From: UBA1181 sp045113275
GTDB taxonomy: Bacteria; Bacteroidota; Bacteroidia; Bacteroidales; Paludibacteraceae
Direction: 5' to 3'
NCBI GenBank assembly: GCA_045113275.1
Contig: JBGUIU010000216.1
Location: 1-18,342, forward strand
DNA length: 18,342 nt
Part shown: positions 11,525-18,295 of the stretch, one piece after another
Numbering within the stretch: position 1 is the first letter of the stretch
Layout: every line of letters begins with the position of its first letter
Notes under the pieces: generated by a model
Told to the model about the DNA's origin: nothing
The model's input: the letters and a program-made list of their open reading frames with translations, nothing else
Databases searched by the model: none
Program-made: the position numbers and the translations under genes

Positions 11525-14518
11525 TTAATCAATCACTATAAACCCCGCCCAATAGTAAGGAGAAGAGTATTTGGGGTGCTGACGCATACGACGTTGGGCT
11601 ATAGTTAAAGCTTCATGTTTGGATTGATGATATGTGAGTAAGTTTTTGTAAAATTCTGCCATAAGCAACCGCGTCGCTTTATCATTAACAGACCATAGAG
11701 ACATAACAATCGTTTGTGCTCCAGCCTGTTTGAAAGCACGTTGCAAGCCAAACACACCTTCTCCAGTTATATCTCCCATTCCAGTATTACAAGCAGACAA
11801 TACAACTAAATTAGCATCGCGTAAATCCATAAGAGATATTTCTTTCGCTGTCAATACTCCATTTTCTTTACCCATCGGGCTGCTCACTCCATCCATTGCT
11901 AATTGAGCTCCTGCGAATAATAATCCTGAACGGTTTAATGGATCGATTGACATTGAAGAATCGAATTTCGATATAGTATGCACTAAATAATCTTTGGAAG
12001 AAGCAATAGAGTCGGTCCAATAAAATCCATGTGTAGCGACATGAATAATATTTTCCCGCATACCGTTGAGGGCTTTGAAAGATTCTTCTGTGGCCTGCTG
12101 TGCCGTCAAAACACGTGCTTGTATATTGTTATGTCTCATCAACTCACTAATGTCTTTCACCTCAAGCTCACTCTCTTTTAAGAAGAAAAGAATTCCTCTA
12201 TCAATTGTGTCATTTTTTATGTCTGTTACACATTCTTTTAAATTATACTGGATGCCACCATAAAGTGTCGCAGATGTGTAGCATGTATTTGACTTCTTAA
12301 TGGCGATTTCACGTGTTGATGACAAACGAACAAGATTAAACATGTCTGCCATCGTGTGCAGGCTATCGAATGGTAATGCTTCTATTGCCAATTGATGAAG
12401 CAAGCCCGATGGCGCAAAATAAATTGTTTCTCCCTGCTTTATATATGGAAGAAGGTTATTCCATATTATCTTTGATAATTCTTTACCATTTTTTGTATAG
12501 GAATATACATTATTGGGATCAAATTTTCCGTTTGTAGCGACTGTTGTCAGTGGCAGTATGTCTTTTTCTTCAAAGAGTCGCACTAACAAAGGATAATTGC
12601 TTTCATGGCGTAGGAGTAATGCGCAATATATTATAGAATCGTCATTCATCGGTACGACAAAATATTCAATAGCCACTTGATTTGTGGTAAGTTGATTGCG
12701 AATGCCTTCCCAAGTTATTTGTGTTTCTGTATAATGTTTGCGGTAGGTAGCACTACTAAGCGTAATTTGTTTCTCCAATAGGTTTGCTTGTTCTTGAACA
12801 GCTACATGTTTTTCTATTGCCAATGGCTCTCTCTCTTCTAAAATATTCAATTCATTCTGCTTCTCATGTAATTCATTCCACATCCCAATAAGGATAGAAT
12901 CTCCACTTTCAAGAACAGAATATTTTATTGTTTCAGAGGAGTGTAACAAGACGCCCTTTCTAAACAACTCGTTATCATATATCAAAGTCGAACATTCAGG
13001 TTTTGATATATGATAATTATAGGTAAAGCATGGTATCATTTGTTCAAACATCCATTGCATTCCTCTATAATATTCAGAACGTTCTTTCTCATTAAGATGT
13101 CCTACTGAACGCAGAAATAAAGATTTAAAGATGTTTAAACTTTGCCTAAAGCATGAATCTGCTTTCGCATAGTTATCTTCCTTGAAGTACATTACACCTA
13201 AATCATAAAGAGTATGGGCACTATACGAATCTGTTGTGCCTACAGCATTATTACGGATATTCAGTGCTCTCAAATAATACCCTTCGGCTTGGGGGTATTC
13301 CAATTTGTCCTGATAGAGACGACCTAATGCTCTCAAAGGAATTGCATTATATGGATGGTCTTCTCCTAAAAGCCTTTTATAAATCTCTAAAGTCTTTTTA
13401 TAACATTCTTCTGCTTTTGTATAGTTCTTTTGTGTACTATACAAAATGCCCAAACTATTTAACAAAGTTGCATAGGTAGGATGTTCCTCTCCTATATTGG
13501 TTTTATATATATCTAAGGCTTTAACAAAGCATTTCTCGGCTTCAGAATATTTAAACTCATTATAATAAACCCAACCTAAATTGTGTAATGGAATAGCATT
13601 ATCAATATGTTTTTCTCCCTTTATCTTTTTGTTTATCTTAAGTGCCTGCAATTGAAAGTTTTCAGCCTGTGAATAATTATCCATATCTGCATACAAAACG
13701 CCCAAATTATTTAGCGATGTTGCATAATCTATATTGTTCTCGCCTAAAACCCGTTTGCGTATCTCATATGCTTGCAAATAATATGATTCTGCTTGTGCGA
13801 AATCTCCAAGTGTATAAAAAAGTGTGCCAATATAATCTAAGGATTTTGCATAATCAGGATGCTGGTCCCCTAAACATTTCTTACGAATATCTAATGCTTG
13901 AAAATTATATTCCTTTGCTAATTGGTAATTCCCTCGTTCTATATATAACCAACCTAAGCCACTCAATGATTCTGCATAGTCAGGATGATATAATCCTAAA
14001 ACTTTTTCTCTAATATTTAATGCCTTAAGATAATATTCCTCTGCTTTTGTATACTCTCCATTATCAGAATATAAAGAGGCTAATTCATAAAGCGACGTGG
14101 CACACTCTGCACTATGTTCTCCCAATACAAGTTTTCTTATTTCTAATGCTTGCAGATGGAATAATTCTGAAGTCTTATAATCAGATTTTTCTTGCCAATA
14201 GTTTATCCCCGCACAGTAACATTCCGTTGCTAAATATAGTAATAGGCTATCACGTAGATTTGGATATAGTTGCAATGAGTCCATATACTCGCAAAAATCC
14301 AATCCTAAGTTTACATCAATATAGTCTGCCTTAGAATCCGGTCTATACGTCCAATCTTTTACTTGTGCAATGTTTTTTGATGCCTTATCAAATCCTCCGC
14401 TGTTGATGTTTATAGCCAGTCTCATCTTATGACCGGCAGGACTGCATAAGAATACAGCAAATAACACACTCAATACAAGTATGATCACACTAACTGATAT
14501 GAAAATTATGCGTTTCAC
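11525..14518 (-). CDS. Membrane-anchored TPR-CHAT protein (caspase-like protease)
   Basis: The 997-aa product has an N-terminal signal anchor (residues 4-25), then about nine 42-residue TPRs of the kinesin-light-chain type (about 95-475, repeats such as YTKAEEYYLKALNIREKVLG), a coiled-coil connector rich in Glu/Gln (about 545-625) and a C-terminal CHAT domain (about 690-997). The catalytic dyad is visible: His830 in HVATHGFYW and Cys910 in VLSACNTGMGD, so it should be an active caspase-HetF-type cysteine protease. The Lys/Arg-flanked anchor predicts the TPR and CHAT parts on the periplasmic side, which is unusual for this family. The start codon is GTG with a GGAG just in front. It lies 26 bases after the anti-sigma-like gene. 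The TPRs should bind a trigger or substrate; the substrate is unknown. Confidence 0.9.
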   Translation of the reverse strand: MKRIIFISVSVIILVLSVLFAVFLCSPAGHKMRLAININSGGFDKASKNIAQVKDWTYRPDSKADYIDVNLGLDFCEYMDSLQLYPNLRDSLLLYLATECYCAGINYWQEKSDYKTSELFHLQALEIRKLVLGEHSAECATSLYELASLYSDNGEYTKAEEYYLKALNIREKVLGLYHPDYAESLSGLGWLYIERGNYQLAKEYNFQALDIRKKCLGDQHPDYAKSLDYIGTLFYTLGDFAQAESYYLQAYEIRKRVLGENNIDYATSLNNLGVLYADMDNYSQAENFQLQALKINKKIKGEKHIDNAIPLHNLGWVYYNEFKYSEAEKCFVKALDIYKTNIGEEHPTYATLLNSLGILYSTQKNYTKAEECYKKTLEIYKRLLGEDHPYNAIPLRALGRLYQDKLEYPQAEGYYLRALNIRNNAVGTTDSYSAHTLYDLGVMYFKEDNYAKADSCFRQSLNIFKSLFLRSVGHLNEKERSEYYRGMQWMFEQMIPCFTYNYHISKPECSTLIYDNELFRKGVLLHSSETIKYSVLESGDSILIGMWNELHEKQNELNILEEREPLAIEKHVAVQEQANLLEKQITLSSATYRKHYTETQITWEGIRNQLTTNQVAIEYFVVPMNDDSIIYCALLLRHESNYPLLVRLFEEKDILPLTTVATNGKFDPNNVYSYTKNGKELSKIIWNNLLPYIKQGETIYFAPSGLLHQLAIEALPFDSLHTMADMFNLVRLSSTREIAIKKSNTCYTSATLYGGIQYNLKECVTDIKNDTIDRGILFFLKESELEVKDISELMRHNNIQARVLTAQQATEESFKALNGMRENIIHVATHGFYWTDSIASSKDYLVHTISKFDSSMSIDPLNRSGLLFAGAQLAMDGVSSPMGKENGVLTAKEISLMDLRDANLVVLSACNTGMGDITGEGVFGLQRAFKQAGAQTIVMSLWSVNDKATRLLMAEFYKNLLTYHQSKHEALTIAQRRMRQHPKYSSPYYWAGFIVID

Positions 14519-14544
14519 TCCGACTGCTGCTATATTTGGGGATA

Positions 14545-15216
14545 TTAGTCCAAATCATCAAGCATCTTTCGTGCTTCTATTTGATAAGGACTATTGCTAT
14601 TAGCAATTTTATTGAGTAACTTTTTTGCTTTTATTACTTTGCCTCTATGCATTAAACATATTGCTCTCAGCCATTCTACTTTCTGGAAATCCGAAGTTTT
14701 TATTGTTGGTTGAGTGTAAATATTATTAATAATTTGTTCTGCTTCTTCCCATTGGTTATTTTGCATTAAAACGATAGCAACAGAAAGCATATCCTCACCA
14801 TTATCAACATCTCTTTCTATGTCATCTATAACAACCCCAGCAATATATTGCGAACTCAAACCCTGCATTTGTTGAGCAACGGGAGCCAAAACAAATAGTA
14901 ACAACAACACAGCAGCCATAGCCATTAAGGTGCTACTACCTAACGACCAAATTGTAATTCTTTTAATGCGTTGATGATGTTCTTCTTTCTCTTTATTAAT
15001 CTCCGCGATGTCTTTCTTGACCATTTCGCGGAAGCCACGTCTACGTATGGCAAAAATGATTTCCTTTTGCAGTTCCATTTCGTCTTGAAGTTTGGTTCTA
15101 TCTTCTAATGACGTTTCGGAGCCTAAAAGTAACCCTTCAAACTCTTTTTTTTCTGCATCTGACATTGTTCCTGCCAAATAAGCATCTATTCTCTCTGTGC
15201 GTTCAATGGTATTCAT
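14545..15216 (-). CDS. Anti-sigma-like single-pass membrane protein with TPR-like outer domain
   Basis: The 223-aa product has an N-terminal helical domain (IDAYLAGTMSDAEKKEFEGL, residues 10-29) of the type seen at the start of Bacteroidota anti-sigma factors but without the zinc-binding Cys/His. A long charged helix leads to one membrane helix (about 88-112), and the C-terminal part (about 140-223) is a TPR-like helical repeat (NNQWEEAEQIINNIY, RGKVIKAKKLLNKIA). The Arg/Lys-rich inner flank places the N-terminus in the cytoplasm and the TPR part outside, the topology of anti-sigma sensors. The start overlaps the sigma-like gene's stop (ATGA). The anti-sigma function is inferred from topology and position, since the sequence is only weakly family-like. 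Confidence 0.75.
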   Translation of the reverse strand: MNTIERTERIDAYLAGTMSDAEKKEFEGLLLGSETSLEDRTKLQDEMELQKEIIFAIRRRGFREMVKKDIAEINKEKEEHHQRIKRITIWSLGSSTLMAMAAVLLLLFVLAPVAQQMQGLSSQYIAGVVIDDIERDVDNGEDMLSVAIVLMQNNQWEEAEQIINNIYTQPTIKTSDFQKVEWLRAICLMHRGKVIKAKKLLNKIANSNSPYQIEARKMLDDLD

Positions 15217-16010
15217 AGTATTACAGCTTTCAAACGGTTTTCAACAATCTTTTTCAATTTACCCATGCATTTGTTTTTCTGTGTTTTGGCACTATCAGCA
15301 CCACTATAATCCAGTTCTTCAGCAATGATAGCCCATGACTTTTTCTCCCAATAGAAAAGATTGAGCAGAGGGGCGCAAGGGCCTCCCATAGTATCTACTG
15401 CTTCTTTGATAATACTTGCACGGTAATCTGGTTCAGACGCAGAAGAAATATGCGCGGACTTGGACTTTTGACTTTTCTCATAAGCTTCCGTCAAACGGTT
15501 CCATTCTTCTATGCATTCTTTCTCTGTATGACCTTCTTTCACATATCTATCATACGGATTTTCCACGGCATCAATCCAATTTGCTTCGTCCCACATTTGT
15601 TTTGATGTAACAGGACGCATAAAAGATTGATTGGTGAACTCATCATTCATGTATTCATCATCAGAAGTATCGTCAGTACTTGCTTCCACATCTGCATATA
15701 CGATCTTCTTATTACGTGTATGCTCGTGCGCAACCATTACTCCTACACCCATCATATAAGAGAATAGAGAAGTTGTTAGTTTCTCCTCGGTAAGTCTGTC
15801 ACTCTGAATATTCTCCCAGACACGAGTTAACGTATCCGAGAAAATCTCATCCAGTGTAACACTAGAAGTAATACCGAAACTCTTTTTGATGACCGCGAGA
15901 AATTTATCCATATTCTGCCGTATAAATTGGCTTATCAATGAATTGTTATTCTCACGGAAAGCCCGTAAGTATTCAGCATCCGTGGGTATGCTTGTCAATC
16001 TTTGTATCAT
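15213..16010 (-). CDS. ECF-like RNA polymerase sigma factor
   Basis: The 265-aa product has a region 2-like helical segment at about residues 30-100 (TLDEIFSDTLTRVWENIQ, then SLFSYMMGVGVMVAHEHTR) and a region 4-like HTH at the C-terminus (LLNLFYWEKKSWAIIAEELD, then SADSAKTQK-like GADSAKTQKNKCMGKL). A long acidic insert of about 105 residues between them (including DDTSDDEYMNDEF) is much larger than in standard ECF factors of about 180-200 aa. The first gene of the operon, it begins near a strong promoter and overlaps the anti-sigma-like gene by 4 bases. It should direct polymerase to operon promoters when released; its target motif is unknown. A non-promoter-binding signalling role for this degenerate sigma is also possible. 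Confidence 0.8.
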   Translation of the reverse strand: MIQRLTSIPTDAEYLRAFRENNNSLISQFIRQNMDKFLAVIKKSFGITSSVTLDEIFSDTLTRVWENIQSDRLTEEKLTTSLFSYMMGVGVMVAHEHTRNKKIVYADVEASTDDTSDDEYMNDEFTNQSFMRPVTSKQMWDEANWIDAVENPYDRYVKEGHTEKECIEEWNRLTEAYEKSQKSKSAHISSASEPDYRASIIKEAVDTMGGPCAPLLNLFYWEKKSWAIIAEELDYSGADSAKTQKNKCMGKLKKIVENRLKAVIL

Positions 16011-16012
16011 AT

Positions 16013-16030
16013 GCAGCCGTTTTCGGCTGC
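16013..16030. promoter_or_regulatory. Perfect inverted repeat between promoter and sigma start codon
   Basis: GCAGCCG (16013-16019), TTTT, CGGCTGC (16024-16030): a perfect 7-bp dyad. Its right half overlaps the last base of the -7 box and its left half ends two bases before the sigma ATG. It spans the expected transcription start, so it is placed to be an operator or a 5'-end hairpin that hides the ribosome-binding region. Confidence 0.6.
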
Positions 16031-16061
16031 AAAGGTAGTAAAAAAATCTGACATAAGCAAG
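16030..16061 (-). promoter_or_regulatory. Promoter of the sigma/CHAT operon
   Basis: TACCTTTG (16037-16030) with a CTTG -33 box (16061-16058) 20 nt upstream, matching the primary Bacteroidota promoter. The predicted leader is only about 12 nt. The sequence tcttgcttatgt...atttttttac resembles the RAYT promoter at 17555-17586. Confidence 0.75.
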
Positions 16062-16126
16062 AAATTGAACGATAATCCGTCTAATATCTGTATTTTGAAG
16101 GGAAATCTAAAGGAAATATAGGATAA

Positions 16127-16446
16127 ATGTCGTCAACTAGACGACGTAATTCGAAGAAGAGAAGATGAAGATGTCGGCAACTAGCCGACGTAATTCGAAG
16201 AAGAGCAGAGGAGGGGCGCCGGCGCGGGCGGGGAGATGTCGTCAACTAGACGACGTAATGCGAAGAAGAGATACAGAGAAGCGGAAGAGAGAATGTCGGC
16301 AACTAGCCGACGTAATGCGAAGAAGAGCACAGGAGGGGCGCCGGCGCGGGCGGGGAGATGTCGTCAGCTAGACGACGTAATGCGAAGAAGAGAGATGGCG
16401 CGAGCGTGAGAATGTCGGCAACTTGCCGACGTAATACAAAGAAGAG
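16127..16446 (+). repeat. Six REP-like hairpin repeats downstream of the RAYT gene
   Basis: Six 35-base units start at 16127, 16171, 16236, 16293, 16358 and 16412. Each has a 6-bp palindrome stem with a 5-nt loop (AACTA, AGCTA or AACTT), then cgtaat and a tail tcgaagaagag. Stems alternate strictly between GTCGTC/GACGAC and GTCGGC/GCCGAC. Both strands of each stem change together, showing that the hairpin is what is conserved. Spacers of 9-30 nt include a nearly identical 30-nt GC-rich spacer (16206-16235 and 16328-16357), so part of the array arose by a 122-bp duplication. All units point the same way. Confidence 0.9.
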
Positions 16447-16479
16447 AAATACGAAGAAGAGATATAGAGGGAGATATAA

Positions 16480-17502
16480 TCAACGGGCGGAGATTTCCTC
16501 TGCCATCTGATTGAGGGCGACGCACTCGGCGCGGGTGATGGTGCGTTTGTCGGGATCGTGCGTCCAGGGAGAGAGGATGAGCAGGCGACCTGCGGCGACG
16601 GCATCGAAGAGGAGGTCGGAGGGTTTGAAGTAATTGCCGAAGCCGTTGTCGGAGAGATAGATGATATAGCGATTGTCATGAAGGAGCGCGTGGAGCACTT
16701 CCTGTTCATCGCGAGAGATGAAAGGCGAGACCATGACCGTGCCTTTGGAGGCGGCATCGAGACAGGAGGCTTTGTAGTCTTTGAGGGGCTGGTCATAGCC
16801 GTGTTCGGCTGCATCCTTGACCCACATGCTACGTACGTGGACGGGTTGGCGGAACTGCTCCATGAGGACACCGATATTACCGACGGCATCGTAGGTACGA
16901 CCGTTGATCTCGACGTTGTGCTGGACGCAGAAGAAGCCGGGTTTGAGGCGCTTGGTAGCGAGACGAGCGGGGTTCATGTCGAGATAGCGGATAGCGGTGG
17001 GTAGTTGGCGATACTGCGACATGGGGCGCAGGAAAGGTTTGTCCGTAAAGACAGGCGAGAGGGCATAGAAGGCATCGTTGCCTATCTGCGTGCGAAGTAA
17101 GGCGGGGTTGGTGTAATAAGCTGAGCTATCAGCCAATGAGGATACTGCAAATGAATAGGCGCGACCGAGTGTTCGGGCTGCCCGCCAAAAGCCAGTAATG
17201 ACAGAAGAGATACCTTTCTTCATCGCCCGACGGACGTACAAGATCGCGTGCAGGTGGTTGGGCATGAGGCAGAAATGGAGCACTTGTACCTCGGGATAGA
17301 ACTCCGGAATACGGAGCAGACGATCAACGACCGCGTCACCAAGATCCGTGCGCTTCACGAAGGCCTGAAGGGGGTCGTCGTTTGGGATGATGAGTTCGCC
17401 GAAAAGCGGCTGACGAGAGGGGACGACCATGGTGACATGATACAAACCGGCGCCTTTCCACACCGTGTCGGGTTGTTGCCATTGCCATGTGTCGTGATCC
17501 AT
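16480..17502 (-). CDS. RAYT: REP-associated Y1 (HUH) transposase with C-terminal extension
   Basis: The 340-aa product from the ATG at 17502 has the Y1 transposase core: strand YHVTMVVPSRQPLF (21-34), the HUH motif in FCLMPNHLHAILYV (His83, His85), and YLDMNPARL, the usual place of the catalytic Tyr followed by NP in RAYTs. Enzymes of this family nick and join single-stranded DNA at hairpins and are thought to spread REP elements. About 90 extra C-terminal residues (GTVMVSPFISRDEQEVL, then KPSDLLFDAVAAGRLLILSP) look like a Rossmann/DprA-like domain and make it longer than typical RAYTs (about 150-250 aa). A TTG 24 bases upstream is possible as start. Hairpin repeats flank the gene on both sides, which fits RAYT. 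It is single-copy and lacks IS ends. Confidence 0.85.
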   Translation of the reverse strand: MDHDTWQWQQPDTVWKGAGLYHVTMVVPSRQPLFGELIIPNDDPLQAFVKRTDLGDAVVDRLLRIPEFYPEVQVLHFCLMPNHLHAILYVRRAMKKGISSVITGFWRAARTLGRAYSFAVSSLADSSAYYTNPALLRTQIGNDAFYALSPVFTDKPFLRPMSQYRQLPTAIRYLDMNPARLATKRLKPGFFCVQHNVEINGRTYDAVGNIGVLMEQFRQPVHVRSMWVKDAAEHGYDQPLKDYKASCLDAASKGTVMVSPFISRDEQEVLHALLHDNRYIIYLSDNGFGNYFKPSDLLFDAVAAGRLLILSPWTHDPDKRTITRAECVALNQMAEEISAR

Positions 17503-17554
17503 ACTACCGAATTTTCTCTGCCACAAGGGCGCGATTATTTTTCAAATTCTGGTG

Positions 17555-17586
17555 CAAAGGTACGAAAAAATCCGCACATACGCAAG
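17555..17586 (-). promoter_or_regulatory. Promoter of the RAYT gene
   Basis: TACCTTTG (17562-17555) and a CTTG -33 box (17586-17583) with 20 nt between. The leader to the ATG at 17502 would be about 46 nt. Confidence 0.7.
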
Positions 17587-17609
17587 AGAAAAATGCAGAT
17601 TTATATGAA

Positions 17610-17806
17610 ATGCCGTCAACTAGACGGCGTAATTCAAAGAAGGGAGATTGCGCGGGCGTGGGAATGTCGGCAGCTAGCCGACGTAATACGAAGAAGAAAC
17701 ACAGCTAGAGCGAGGGAATGTCGTCAACTAGACGACGTAATACGAAGAAGAAAGATGGCGCGGGTGTGGGGATGTCGTCAACTAGACGACGTAATTAGAA
17801 GAAGAA
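17610..17806 (+). repeat. Four REP-like hairpin repeats upstream of the RAYT gene
   Basis: Units start at 17610, 17664, 17718 and 17772, all in the same orientation as the array at 16127-16446 and spaced exactly 54 bases. Stems are GCCGTC/GACGGC (a third stem version), GTCGGC/GCCGAC, GTCGTC/GACGAC and GTCGTC/GACGAC; loops are AACTA or AGCTA; tails are (c/g)gtaattcaaagaa-like. The spacers share a gcgcgggtgtgggg-like sequence with those of the other array. Confidence 0.9.
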
Positions 17807-17855
17807 ACAGAGAACGTCTGCACCGCGAGACATCATCTAAACGGCTAAAGAAGCC

Positions 17856-17899
17856 CAAGGGTAGCGCAAGGGTAGCGCAAGGGTAGCGCAAGGGTAGCC
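17856..17899. repeat. Four tandem 11-bp repeats
   Basis: caagggtagcg occurs three times in a row and a fourth copy ends in c (17856-17866, 17867-17877, 17878-17888, 17889-17899). The 11-bp period is about one helix turn, so a protein could bind one face. It lies between the RAYT hairpins and the nifJ-linked inverted repeat, in DNA without genes. The function is unknown. Confidence 0.8.
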
Positions 17900-17967
17900 G
17901 ATTAACAGGAAAATAAACGGAAGTAAAGAGGACGTGAAGGTGACATGAGTTTTACATGATATGAAGA

Positions 17968-18295
17968 GTATTTTTTTCTTTCCCCAAAATTTTTGCGGAG
18001 TGAAACGGAGCAAGTAAAAAAGAAACGCGCAGCGAAAGGATAAATAAAGCCGATCATGCTTGAAAAGACACTATAGGCAAAAACGAAAAGAAAGCGGACT
18101 CCAACGGAATCCGCTTTTCTTATACACACGCGTGTGCGTGTTCCTTATTACCATTGCGTGCCGAGCATGCGGAGGTAGGATTTGTAACGCCACTGAGCGT
18201 TCTCCTGAGCGGCGGCGAAGAGCTCGTCTGCCTCTTTCGGGAACTGTTTTGCTACAGAAGCGAAACGAACCTCCCCCTTGAGGTAGTCTTGGAAC
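17968..18295 (-). repeat. Right arm of the long diverged inverted repeat
   Basis: On the minus strand this reads nifJ 3' end, terminator and downstream DNA, ending with ggggaaagaaaaaaatac (17985-17968), which is identical to 2113-2130. It is the parent-like arm, containing the intact nifJ end, while the left arm (1807-2130) is decayed. Confidence 0.75.
18091..18117 (-). terminator. Terminator of nifJ
   Basis: AAAGCGGA (18091-18098) and TCCGCTTT (18110-18117) form an 8-bp stem, with a further 3 bp past a mismatch. On the minus strand it is followed by the T-rich TTTCTTTTCGTTTTT. A 12-bp palindrome CACACGCGTGTG (18125-18136) lies between the nifJ stop and this hairpin. Confidence 0.8.

Noticed and set aside
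11525..14518. CRISPR type III-E (Craspase) TPR-CHAT
   Set aside because: There is no gRAMP/Cas7-11 gene, no cas1/cas2 and no CRISPR array. The protein has a membrane anchor and kinesin-light-chain-type TPRs, unlike Csx29. The neighbouring sigma-like factor is not the CASP-sigma arrangement as far as I can tell.
16127..16446. CRISPR array
   Set aside because: Repeats are regularly placed and 35 bases long, but the spacers are only 9-30 nt, low in complexity and partly repeated, the stems vary in pairs, and no cas gene is present. The adjacent RAYT explains them as REP-like hairpins.
16558..17004. Plus-strand 148-codon frame opposite the RAYT gene
   Set aside because: It is a shadow of the transposase gene; the minus-strand frame has the recognisable HUH and YxxxNP motifs and a promoter.
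16480..17502. Complete IS200/IS605 insertion sequence
   Set aside because: The core is a Y1 transposase, but there is no TnpB gene and repeats of both sides are multiple, uniformly oriented hairpins, which fits a RAYT rather than an IS with defined left and right ends.
17248..17886. Plus-strand 212-codon frame
   Set aside because: It runs antisense through the RAYT start, its promoter, and the hairpin array; the second half is simply translated repeats (CRQLDDVIRRR-like).
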